Below, one piece after another: positions 8,612 through 15,254 of a stretch of 33,626 nt of DNA. Source of the DNA: Thioalkalivibrio sulfidiphilus. GTDB taxonomy: Bacteria; Pseudomonadota; Gammaproteobacteria; Ectothiorhodospirales; Ectothiorhodospiraceae. Location of the stretch: positions 1-33,626 of the forward strand of contig NZ_KB898954.1 of NCBI RefSeq assembly GCF_000377945.1, in the 5' to 3' direction. Every line of letters starts with the position of its first letter. The first letter of the stretch is position 1. Made by a program: the position numbers and the translations under genes. Under the pieces are notes generated by a model that searched no databases, was not told the DNA's origin, and was given only the letters and a program-made list of their open reading frames with translations.

Positions 8612-8639
8612 TCAGACAAGGGGGCTGGCGGAAAAGTTC
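8612..8639 (-). promoter_or_regulatory. Sigma-E/AlgU-type promoter of downstream sRNA copy
   Basis: On the minus strand GAACTT (8639-8634) and TCTGA (8616-8612) are separated by 17 bp, an exact fit to the RpoE/AlgU consensus. The expected transcription start falls about 6-9 nt further on, near 8607-8605, just where the first stem-loop begins. The sibling sRNA has the same -35 at the same place. A sigma-E dependence is inferred from sequence only. Confidence 0.65.
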
Positions 8640-8721
8640 TGCCCATAACGCCCAATGCCGCAAAGTGTGAAACAGTCCCGAATGCCCTTCGCGCTGGTGC
8701 CTGTTTCCTCATGCCAGCAGC

Positions 8722-8752
8722 AAAAAAAAAAGCCCCGGCGGGCGCCGGGGCT
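8722..8752 (-). terminator. Intrinsic terminator of upstream sRNA copy
   Basis: A perfect GC-rich stem, AGCCCCGGC with GCCGGGGCT (8752-8744 and 8739-8731), is followed on the minus strand by a run of T residues to 8722. It cleanly ends the upstream sRNA and shows that the two sRNA copies are separate transcription units. Confidence 0.92.
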
Positions 8753-8837
8753 CAATAAAAGGCTCAACTTGGGGGAGTCTGAGCCATCCACCCGCTCAGG
8801 GAGGGAAGCGGGGAAGCGCCGGGCTACAGCGCTTACT
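8722..8837 (-). ncRNA. C-rich-loop small RNA, upstream copy
   Basis: The upstream sibling of the sRNA at 8480-8606, about 115 nt long. Stem-loops in plus-strand coordinates: hairpin 1 pairs 8815-8819 with 8829-8833 and has loop UGUAGCCCG in the RNA. Hairpin 2 pairs 8791-8796 with 8807-8812 and has loop UCCCUCCCUG. Hairpin 3 pairs 8761-8766 with 8780-8785, with an inner ACU/AGU pairing that exposes CCCCCA. A very strong terminator follows. Loop sequences match Shine-Dalgarno-like G-rich RNA, so the likely mode is pairing with ribosome-binding sites, perhaps with Hfq; this is inference. The size equals that recalled for Xanthomonas sX13. The CCCUCCCUG loop is fully complementary to nine bases at the rpfC ribosome-binding site (17860-17868). 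Confidence 0.75.
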
Positions 8838-8840
8838 GAA

Positions 8841-8867
8841 TATGACTCACCTTCGGGATGAAAGTTC
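8841..8867 (-). promoter_or_regulatory. Sigma-E/AlgU-like promoter of upstream sRNA copy
   Basis: On the minus strand GAACTT (8867-8862) is followed after 16 bp by TCATA (8845-8841). The -35 is perfect for RpoE/AlgU; the -10 departs from TCTGA/TCAAA at one or two bases. The predicted start near 8837-8834 coincides with the base of the first stem-loop. Sequence between promoter and RNA differs from the sibling, so the shared -35 looks conserved rather than merely copied. Confidence 0.5.
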
Positions 8868-8916
8868 TCCGGCCGACGACCAAAGGCTGGATTTGTGAAC
8901 AATGCACATAAAGACA

Positions 8917-9016
8917 GTGGCAAGTGGCTAGTCTCAAGTGGCAAGGAACACCACTCACCCGCATCGCGGGGAGGGTTGGGGGCCCTTGCCACTAACCACT
9001 TGAGACTAGCCACTGC
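8917..9016. repeat. Word-repeat hairpin after polA (GTGGCTAGTCTCAAGTGGC family)
   Basis: The left arm (8917-8946) and right arm (8984-9016) are reverse complements apart from a 7-bp insertion, around a loop of about 37 bp. The right arm ends 2 bp from the polA stop codon. Twenty-six bases (8921-8946) recur identically at 33307-33332 in front of hslU. Within each arm the word CAAGTGG is repeated. The rest of the gap between engB and polA (8464-9018) is taken up by the two sRNA genes; 8881-8914 shows nothing recognisable. Confidence 0.93.
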
Positions 9017-9018
9017 CT

Positions 9019-11730
9019 TCAATGCGCATCATCCCAGTTCTCCCCCACCCCGGCCTCCACCACCAGGGGCACCTTGAGCTCGGCGGCCTGGGACATGCGC
9101 GCGCACAGCTGCTCGCGCACCGCCTCCACCGCGTCCTCGTCCACCTCCAGCACCAGTTCGTCGTGCACCTGCAGGATCATCACCGCGGGAATTCGTGATT
9201 CGCGAATCCACCGATCCACCTGGATCATGGCCCGCTTGATGATGTCCGCGGCGGTACCCTGCATGGGGGCGTTGATGGCCACCCGCTCCGCCTGGGCGCG
9301 GATCTGGCCGTTGCGGGCGTTGATGTCCGGCAGGTACAGGCGGCGGCCGAACAGGGTCTCCACGTAGCCCAGCTCCCGAGCCTGCTCACGCGTCGATTCC
9401 ATGTAGTCCTTCACCCCGGGATAGCGGGCGAAGTAGCGGTCCACGTAGTCCTGGGCGTCGCCCCGCTCGATGCCCAGCTGGCGGGCCAGGCCGAAGGCGG
9501 ACATGCCATAGATGAGCCCGAAGTTGATGGCCTTGGCGGCCCGGCGCTGCTCGCCGGAGACCTGCTCCAGGCCCACGCCGAAGACCTCGGCGGCGGTGGC
9601 CCGGTGGATGTCCTGGCCCTCGGCGAAGGCCCTGAGCAGGCCGGCGTCCCCGGACAGGTGGGCCATGATGCGCAACTCGATCTGGGAGTAGTCCGCCGCC
9701 ACCAGCCGCCGGCCCTCGGGCGCCACGAAGGCCTGGCGGATGCGCCGGCCCTCCTCGGTGCGAATGGGGATGTTCTGCAGGTTGGGATCGGAGGAGGACA
9801 GGCGCCCGGTAGAGGCCACCGCCTGGTGATAGGAGGTATGCACCCGGCCGGTGCCGGGATCGATGCGCTCCGGCAGCTTGTCCGTGTAGGTGGACTTGAG
9901 CTTGGACAGCGAGCGGTGTTCCAGGATCAGCCTGGGCAGCGGGTAGTCCAGGGCCAGCTGCTCCAACACGTCCTCGGCGGTGGAGGGCTGGCCCTTGGGG
10001 GTCTTCCTGAGCACCGGCAGCTTCAGGCGCTCGAACAGGATCTCCTGGATCTGCTTAGGTGAGCCCAGGTTGAAGGCTCCGCCGGCCACCTCATGGGCCT
10101 CCCGCTCGATCTGGCCCATGCGCTCGGCCAGCTCGTGGCTCTGGGCGAACAGGCGCTCGGCGTCCACCTTCACCCCGGTGCGCTCCATGCGCGAGAGCAC
10201 CGGCACCAGGGGCATCTCGATCTCCCGGTAGACCCGGCACTGGCCCTCGGCGGCCGATAGCTGCGGCCAGAGGTGTTCATGCAGGCGCAGGGTGATGTCC
10301 GCGTCCTCGGCGGCGTAGGGGGCGGCGTCCTCGATGCGCACCTGGGAGAAGGGGATCTGCTTCGCCCCCTTGCCGGCCACCTCCTCGTAGTGGGTGGTGC
10401 GGTAGTCCAGGTACTTCTGGGCCAGGCTGTCCATGTCGTGACGGCTGGCGGTGCTGTTCAGCACATAGGACTCCAGCATGGTGTCGTGCTCGATGCCGTT
10501 CAATTCGATGCCGTGGTTGAGCAGCACGTTGCGGTCGTACTTGAGGTGATGGCCGAGCTTCTTGTGCTTGTCGCTCTCCAGCAGGGGCTTTAAGCGCTCG
10601 AGCGTCTCGTCCCGATCCAGTTGTGTCGGCGCATCGGGGTAGTCGTGGGCGAGCGGCAGGTAGGCGGCCTCGCCGGTCTGCACGGCGAAGGAGACGCCCA
10701 CGACTTGCGCCTGCATGTAGTCCAGGCTGGTGGTCTCGGTGTCGAAGGCGAACAGCTCTGCCGCCTCCAGGCGCTTCATCCAGGCGGTCAGGGCCTTTTC
10801 GTCCAGGATCGTCTCGTAGGCCTGGGCGGGCTGGCCGGGTGTCGGGTCATCGGGTGCGGCCTGGGCTTCCTCTTCGCCCGACTCCAGTTCCTTGAGCCAG
10901 GTGCGGAATTCCAGGCGGGTGAACAGCTCCCTGAGGGTCTCCCGGTCCGGCTCGCCCAGACGCAGGGACTCGGGCGTCACGTCCAGTTCCAGGTCCCGGC
11001 GCACGGTCACCAGTTCCCGGGACAGGGGCAGGTGGCCCAGGGCGGCGCGCAGGTTCTCGCCCACCTTGCCCTTGATCTCGTCGGCGTGGGCCATGATGCC
11101 GTCGAGACTGCCGTAGGCCTGAAGCCACTTCACCGCGGTCTTGGGCCCCACCTTGTCCACACCGGGTACGTTGTCCACGGTGTCGCCGATGAGCGCCAGG
11201 TAATCCACGATCTGCTCGGGCGAGACGCCGAACTTCTCCTTCACCCCCGCGGCATCCATCTTCGTGTCGGTCATGGTGTTCACCAGGGTCACCCCCGGCT
11301 CAACCAGCTGGGCCATGTCCTTGTCGCCGGTGGAGATCACCACCTCCAGGCCGTGTTCCTTGCCTTGGCGGGCCAGTGTGGCGATCACATCGTCCGCTTC
11401 CACCCCGGGGATCACCAGGATGGGCAGGCCCATGGCCTGCACCACCTGGTGCAGAGGCTCCACCTGGGCGGCCAGTTCGTCAGGCATGGGCGGACGGTTG
11501 GCCTTGTACTCGGCGTACATCTCGTCCCGGAAGGTCTTGCCCTTGGCATCGAACACCACCGCCACGTGCTCCGGCGCATAGTCCTTGAGCAGCTTGCGCA
11601 GCATGTTGGCCACGCCGTAGACGGCCCCGGTGGGCTCTCCCTTTGAATTGGTCAGGGGCGGCAGGGCGTGGAAGGCGCGGTAGAGATAGGAGGATCCATC
11701 CACCAGCACCAGGGGCGGGGTCTTGCTCAC
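9019..11730 (-). CDS. polA: DNA polymerase I
   Basis: A 903-residue repair and Okazaki-fragment polymerase with all three domains. The N-terminal 5'-3' exonuclease spans about residues 1-290 (VLVDGSSYLYRAFHALPP; EADDVIATLA; STGDKDMAQLV). The 3'-5' exonuclease keeps its acidic residues (FDTETTSLD at 330-337, HLKYDRNVLL, and YAAEDADITLRLH), so proofreading looks active. The polymerase domain has motif A (DYSQIELRIMAHLSGD), motif B (RRAAKAINFGLIYG) and motif C (VHDELVLEV). The start is GTG at 11728-11730 with a GGAG sequence 9 nt upstream. It is convergent with engB, and two sRNA genes lie downstream on the same strand. Its stop codon abuts a word-repeat hairpin. Confidence 0.98.
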   Translation of the reverse strand: MSKTPPLVLVDGSSYLYRAFHALPPLTNSKGEPTGAVYGVANMLRKLLKDYAPEHVAVVFDAKGKTFRDEMYAEYKANRPPMPDELAAQVEPLHQVVQAMGLPILVIPGVEADDVIATLARQGKEHGLEVVISTGDKDMAQLVEPGVTLVNTMTDTKMDAAGVKEKFGVSPEQIVDYLALIGDTVDNVPGVDKVGPKTAVKWLQAYGSLDGIMAHADEIKGKVGENLRAALGHLPLSRELVTVRRDLELDVTPESLRLGEPDRETLRELFTRLEFRTWLKELESGEEEAQAAPDDPTPGQPAQAYETILDEKALTAWMKRLEAAELFAFDTETTSLDYMQAQVVGVSFAVQTGEAAYLPLAHDYPDAPTQLDRDETLERLKPLLESDKHKKLGHHLKYDRNVLLNHGIELNGIEHDTMLESYVLNSTASRHDMDSLAQKYLDYRTTHYEEVAGKGAKQIPFSQVRIEDAAPYAAEDADITLRLHEHLWPQLSAAEGQCRVYREIEMPLVPVLSRMERTGVKVDAERLFAQSHELAERMGQIEREAHEVAGGAFNLGSPKQIQEILFERLKLPVLRKTPKGQPSTAEDVLEQLALDYPLPRLILEHRSLSKLKSTYTDKLPERIDPGTGRVHTSYHQAVASTGRLSSSDPNLQNIPIRTEEGRRIRQAFVAPEGRRLVAADYSQIELRIMAHLSGDAGLLRAFAEGQDIHRATAAEVFGVGLEQVSGEQRRAAKAINFGLIYGMSAFGLARQLGIERGDAQDYVDRYFARYPGVKDYMESTREQARELGYVETLFGRRLYLPDINARNGQIRAQAERVAINAPMQGTAADIIKRAMIQVDRWIRESRIPAVMILQVHDELVLEVDEDAVEAVREQLCARMSQAAELKVPLVVEAGVGENWDDAH

Positions 11731-11805
11731 GGGCTCTCACTCCGGGGGTTCAGGTCTGTGGCAGCATTATGGTGTGCGGGGGCGACAAATGGAAAAGTCA
11801 GCAGT

Positions 11806-11983
11806 CCGCGAATGAACGCAAATCAACGCGAATCGAAGACCGGGGCCTGTGTTTCGAATTCCGACCTTTGAGCAGGATAATTCTCGTCTAGTGTTCCGTT
11901 GCGCCCGTCGCCCACGCTGTCAGGCCCGATGGCAGTTCAACAGCAATATTCTTATATTCGCGTCCATTTGCGTTCATTTGCGG
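11806..11983. repeat. Word-repeat inverted pair upstream of polA and the LOG gene
   Basis: The left arm (11806-11833) reads in words of about nine bases (CGAATGAACGCAAATCAACG). The right arm (11955-11983) is its reverse complement with few differences. About 120 bp lie between, with no recognisable gene. The pair fills most of the 331-bp gap between the divergent polA and LOG genes (11731-12061), so their promoters must sit in or around it. I see no convincing promoter hexamers there. Confidence 0.9.
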
Positions 11984-12061
11984 ACCCCCCGCAGTACGCC
12001 GTTTTACCCGCCCCCGGTTTGGGGATAAGCTAGCCACCAACCCTTCGAGATACGCCGCAGC

Positions 12062-12787
12062 ATGAATCCCTCTTCCCGCCACGAACATCCCGGGCTTCAG
12101 CCCATCGACGACACCGTGCTCACCCGCGAGAGCTGGAAGATCTTCCAGATCATGGCGGAGTTCGTGGAGGGCTTCGAACGCCTGGCGCGCATCAAGCCCT
12201 CGGTGAGTATCTTCGGCTCGGCGCGCATCCAGCCGGACAACCCCATCTACAAGCTGGGCGAGGAGATCGCACGAGAGCTCTCGGACGCGGGCTTCGCGGT
12301 GGTGAGTGGTGGCGGACCCGGCATCATGGAGGCCGCCAACAAGGGCGCCTTCGCCGGCAAGTCGCCGAGCGTCGGGCTCAACATCCAGCTGCCCCACGAA
12401 CAGACCGCCAACGACTACCAGGACATCTCCCTGGGCTTCCGGCACTTCTTCTCCCGCAAGGTGATGTTCGTGAAATACGCCTCCGCCTACGTGGTGCTGC
12501 CAGGCGGTTTCGGCACCCTGGACGAGCTGGCGGAGATCCTCACCCTGGTGCAGACCGGCAAGACCCGGCGCATCCCCATCATCCTGGTGCATACCCCCTT
12601 CTGGAAGGGCCTGCTGGACTGGTTCGAGGACACCCTGGTGGCCCAGGGCACCATCGACGAGTCGGACCTCAAGCTCTACACCCTGGTGGACGAGCCCAAG
12701 GCGGCGGTCGACGCCATCTTCGACTACTACGAGGCCCGGGGCTTCGAGCCCTCGCCGGAAGAGAAAGAAAAGCTCATGGAGCTGTGA
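12062..12787 (+). CDS. LOG-family protein (TIGR00730-type nucleotide phosphoribohydrolase)
   Basis: A 241-residue cytoplasmic Rossmann-fold protein of the LOG family. The nucleotide-binding GSAR (52-55), the GGGPGIMEAANKGA loop (from 83) and the signature PGGFGTLDE (147-155) are all present, with the catalytic Arg/Glu region FFSRKVMFVKYA before it. Family members hydrolyse nucleoside 5'-monophosphates to free base and ribose 5-phosphate; plant and some bacterial members activate cytokinins, others salvage purines. Older annotations read 'lysine decarboxylase', which is a misnomer. Which activity applies here cannot be told. The ATG at 12062 is the first of the frame. Its stop overlaps the DUF2782 start, so the two are translationally coupled. 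Confidence 0.9.
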   Translation: MNPSSRHEHPGLQPIDDTVLTRESWKIFQIMAEFVEGFERLARIKPSVSIFGSARIQPDNPIYKLGEEIARELSDAGFAVVSGGGPGIMEAANKGAFAGKSPSVGLNIQLPHEQTANDYQDISLGFRHFFSRKVMFVKYASAYVVLPGGFGTLDELAEILTLVQTGKTRRIPIILVHTPFWKGLLDWFEDTLVAQGTIDESDLKLYTLVDEPKAAVDAIFDYYEARGFEPSPEEKEKLMEL

Positions 12788-13110
12788 TGATGAAAGCCAG
12801 CCTGCTTGCCGCCGCACTGCTGATACCGGGCCTCGTGTTTGCCGAGGTGCCTCCCCCGCCGCCCCTGCTGGACGACAGCGAAGCGGTGACCCGGGAGATC
12901 ATGGAGCCCCAGGTGACCATCATCCGCCGGGACGGGGAGGTCATCGAGGAATACCGCCTGCACGGCCAGCTGTACATGGTGCGCATCACGCCCACCAGCG
13001 GCCCGCCCTATTACCTGGTGGACACAGACGGTGACGGCAACCTGGATTCCCGCGCCCATGAACTGGACCCGGGGCTCATGATCCCCGCCTGGACCATTTT
13101 CCGCTGGTGA
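12787..13110 (+). CDS. DUF2782 exported protein
   Basis: A small protein (107 residues from this start) with a signal peptide (KASLLAAALLIPGLVFA, cleaved before EVPPPPP) and a compact domain typical of DUF2782: EPQVTIIRRDGEVIEEYR, GQLYMVRITP, GPPYYLVDTDGDGN. The function is unknown; it should be periplasmic. A GGAG sequence at 12778-12781 serves either ATG at 12787 or ATG at 12790; 12790 gives better spacing (8 nt). The start overlaps the LOG gene stop and the end overlaps the next gene by 4 bp. In Pseudomonas and relatives DUF2782 sits beside homoserine kinase near polA, the same arrangement as here. Confidence 0.85.
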   Translation: MMKASLLAAALLIPGLVFAEVPPPPPLLDDSEAVTREIMEPQVTIIRRDGEVIEEYRLHGQLYMVRITPTSGPPYYLVDTDGDGNLDSRAHELDPGLMIPAWTIFRW

Positions 13111-14039
13111 GTGCCGACCCCCGCGCCAGCCCGTTCCCCCCGCCCTGCAACCCGCTGCCCACCCGGGGGGAGCTGGAGGCCTTTCTCGCCGCCTACGATC
13201 TGGGCCCCCTGCAGGCATTCCACCCGGGGCGGCGCGGCCGGCGCGGACACGTGATCACCGACACCGGGCATTTCTGGCTGGTGGGCCCGGGCATGACCGA
13301 CACCTTCCTGGAGGGGCTGCTGGATCATCTGGCGGGCCATGCGCTGCCGGTGCCGAGCGTGGTGCGCGGCCGGGACGGCGCCTGGATCCGGCCCCTGGGG
13401 GACTATCCCGGTGCCCTGGTGCGCTGGCCCGAGGGCCGTCACCTGGAACAGTTCAGCGCCGAGGACTGTGCCCGGGTGGGCGCACTGCTGGGCCGCATCC
13501 ACGTCGCCTGCCAGGACTTCGGGGCCGTCCGGGAACCCCATCGCAGCCACCGCTGGCGTCGCCAGTGCGTTGAGACCCTCTCGCCCTATCTGGCGCAGGC
13601 GGACCAGGCCCTGCTCCAGGAAGAGGTGCGCTACCAGGGGCTGTACCGCTTCGGCGATCTGCCCCAGGGCATCGTGCACGGCGCCCCCAATCGCCGCCGC
13701 CTGGTGTTCGACGAGCGGGGCGCAGTCGGACTCACCGGCTTCGGCCATGCCTGCCGCCATGCCCTGCTGCTGGACGTGGCGGTGGCGGTCAACGACTGCT
13801 GCCGGGGCCCGGACGGGCGCCTGGACCGCAGCCTGAGCGCCGCCCTGCTCAACGCCTACCATCGCCTGCGCCCGCTCAAGGCCATCGAGCGGGGCGCCTG
13901 GCCGGTGCTGCTGCGCCTGGCGGCCCTGGACGCCTGGCTGGAACTGCTCATGCTGGGCCACGACGGCGACCAGGCCCGCGTCCTGCTCGCCACCCGCATC
14001 GCCGAGGAATCCGGCCTGCAACGCCACTGGGCCGGCTGA
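13107..14039 (+). CDS. Homoserine-kinase-like (ThrB/APH fold) protein, probably catalytically dead
   Basis: A 310-residue protein colinear with Pseudomonas-type homoserine kinase ThrB; compare PQGIVHGAPNRRRLVF and LLLDVAVAVNDCC with the family's HADLFRDNxxF and LYDLAxxxNDWC. Key positions have changed. The catalytic loop HxDxxxxN reads H191-G-A193-P-N-R-R-R198, losing both the catalytic Asp and the metal-binding Asn. The DFG-like IIDF reads LTGF, Asp replaced by Gly at 211. The N-terminal ATP-binding stretch is also poorly preserved (GRRGRRGHVITDTGHFWLV). The reading frame is intact over full length, which argues for a retained non-catalytic role rather than decay. The start is GTG at 13107, overlapping DUF2782 by 4 bp. 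A true ThrB must be encoded elsewhere if threonine is made. Confidence 0.8.
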   Translation: MSADPRASPFPPPCNPLPTRGELEAFLAAYDLGPLQAFHPGRRGRRGHVITDTGHFWLVGPGMTDTFLEGLLDHLAGHALPVPSVVRGRDGAWIRPLGDYPGALVRWPEGRHLEQFSAEDCARVGALLGRIHVACQDFGAVREPHRSHRWRRQCVETLSPYLAQADQALLQEEVRYQGLYRFGDLPQGIVHGAPNRRRLVFDERGAVGLTGFGHACRHALLLDVAVAVNDCCRGPDGRLDRSLSAALLNAYHRLRPLKAIERGAWPVLLRLAALDAWLELLMLGHDGDQARVLLATRIAEESGLQRHWAG

Positions 14040-14053
14040 CACGCCCAGCCCGC

Positions 14054-14089
14054 CTATCTCAGCACCCTTCTCTATCTCAGCACCCTTCT
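14054..14089. repeat. 18-bp tandem duplication
   Basis: Two perfect adjacent copies of CTATCTCAGCACCCTTCT (14054-14071 and 14072-14089), just past the stop of the ThrB-like gene and about 175 bp before rpfF. No stem or promoter motif is obvious in the unit. The rest of the gap (14090-14264) holds the likely rpfF promoter region, which I cannot resolve. Confidence 0.95.
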
Positions 14090-14264
14090 GCTGCGGCCCC
14101 CATCTGCGGGCCAGCCTGCGCCAATTTGGCAAACCCCTGATTTTCCCAGATGACAGCCGTGTTTCACTCCGGAATGTGATGCACTGCAACTAAACTGCCC
14201 GGGCGGCTCCTAACATGGAAGATGTGTCCATCCCACCCAGGGGTTATCCCCAAGGAGTACTGCC

Positions 14265-15140
14265 ATGAGCCACCTGCCCCAGATCCAGATCCCCGAGCAC
14301 GCCCAGGAACCCAGCCAGCCGAACCTGTCCACCTGGCTGGACACGCAGCACCGCGTCATGTGGTACTACATGCACGCACAGCCGCGCCCCTGCTTCAGCC
14401 CGGACCTGCTGTCCGAGCTGTCCAGCTTCCGGGATGACATGGCCCACCGGCTGGATGCTCCCGAGGATGCGGGCATCGACTACATGGTGCTGGCCTCCAA
14501 GGTCCCGGGGATCTTCAACCTGGGGGGTGACCTGGCCCTGTTCCGCAGCCTGGTGGAGGCCGGGGACCGCCAGAGCCTGCAGCGTTATGCCCATGCCTGC
14601 ATCGACATGCTCTGGACCAACATCAGCGGCATCGACGGCCGCGACATCACCACCATCGCCCTGGTGCAGGGCGAGGCCCTGGGAGGCGGCTTCGAGGGCG
14701 CCATGTCCGCCCACGTGCTGATCGCCGAGCGCAGCGCGCGGATGGGCCTGCCGGAGATCCTGTTCAACCTGTTCCCGGGCATGGGCGCCTACAGCCTGCT
14801 GTCCCGCAAGCTGGACCCGGTGCGCGCCGAGCGGCTGATCCTGTCGGGCAGGATCCACACCGCCGAGGAACTGCATGCCATGGGCGTGGTGGACGTGCTG
14901 GCGGAGGACGGCCAGGGGGAGCAGGCGGTGTATGACTACATCGCCCGGGAAAACCGTGCCCGCAACGGCTTCCGTGCCCTGCGCGCCGCCAAGCGGCTGA
15001 GCAATCCGGTGACCCGTGAGGAGCTGATCGGCATCACGGAGATCTGGGTGGACGCCGCCCTGCGGCTGACCCCCCGTGATCTGCGCATGATGGAAAGGCT
15101 GGTGGCCCGGCAGTCGGCCCGCGGCCGCGACGCGGCATGA
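14265..15140 (+). CDS. rpfF: DSF synthase RpfF (crotonase family)
   Basis: A 291-residue crotonase-fold enzyme closely resembling Xanthomonas RpfF along its length: FNLGGDLALF, VQGEALGGGFEGAMS, MGLPEILFNLFPGMGAYS and ITEIWVDAALRL. The two catalytic glutamates known from RpfF are present as E144 and E164, with the same 20-residue spacing as E141/E161. RpfF makes diffusible signal factor, a cis-2-unsaturated fatty acid, by thioester hydrolysis and dehydration of 3-hydroxyacyl-ACP. A strong AAGGAG ribosome-binding site lies 7 nt before the ATG. The gene converges on rpfC and rpfG, the cluster layout of xanthomonads. An ordinary enoyl-CoA hydratase is unlikely given these RpfF-specific segments. 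Confidence 0.92.
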   Translation: MSHLPQIQIPEHAQEPSQPNLSTWLDTQHRVMWYYMHAQPRPCFSPDLLSELSSFRDDMAHRLDAPEDAGIDYMVLASKVPGIFNLGGDLALFRSLVEAGDRQSLQRYAHACIDMLWTNISGIDGRDITTIALVQGEALGGGFEGAMSAHVLIAERSARMGLPEILFNLFPGMGAYSLLSRKLDPVRAERLILSGRIHTAEELHAMGVVDVLAEDGQGEQAVYDYIARENRARNGFRALRAAKRLSNPVTREELIGITEIWVDAALRLTPRDLRMMERLVARQSARGRDAA

Positions 15141-15163
15141 TGTCGCGCAATGGAACGCCTCTG

Positions 15164-15213
15164 AAACCGCGCTGAACGCACCCTCGAACGGGGGGTGCGT
15201 TCAGCGGTTTTTT
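15164..15213. terminator. Intrinsic terminator between rpfF and rpfC
   Basis: A long stem (CGCTGAACGCACCC pairing with GGGTGCGTTCAGCG) is flanked by AAACC on the left and GGTTTTTT on the right. It sits 23 bp past the rpfF stop and 41 bp from the rpfC stop. The T-run serves the plus strand best, but the flanking A residues make it usable from both sides. Confidence 0.92.
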
Positions 15214-15254
15214 CGCTTCGGTCTGCGTTCGCCCTTGCGGATCGCGGTCGACAC

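Noticed and set aside
8480-8837. Calling the small RNAs Spot 42 or ErsA outright
   Set aside because: Only the locus and, for ErsA, the promoter type agree. I cannot align the RNA bodies with either, so no gene symbol is given.
8480-8837. CsrB/RsmZ-like CsrA-sponge on the plus strand (GGA in the loops)
   Set aside because: Plus-strand loops do contain GGA, but terminators and promoters are all oriented on the minus strand, where T-runs follow the stems.
8612-9022. Minus-strand frame of 136 codons over the sRNA region
   Set aside because: It runs through a perfect terminator and the repeat hairpin and shows no protein-like features; structured RNA explains the region better.
12062-12787. Lysine decarboxylase
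   Set aside because: The PGGxGT motif marks LOG-family phosphoribohydrolases; the decarboxylase name is a historical mis-annotation.
14164-14179. CRP/Clp-type operator before rpfF (TCAC...GTGA)
   Set aside because: The half-sites are in the opposite order to the TGTGA-N6-TCACA consensus and the inner bases are not symmetric.
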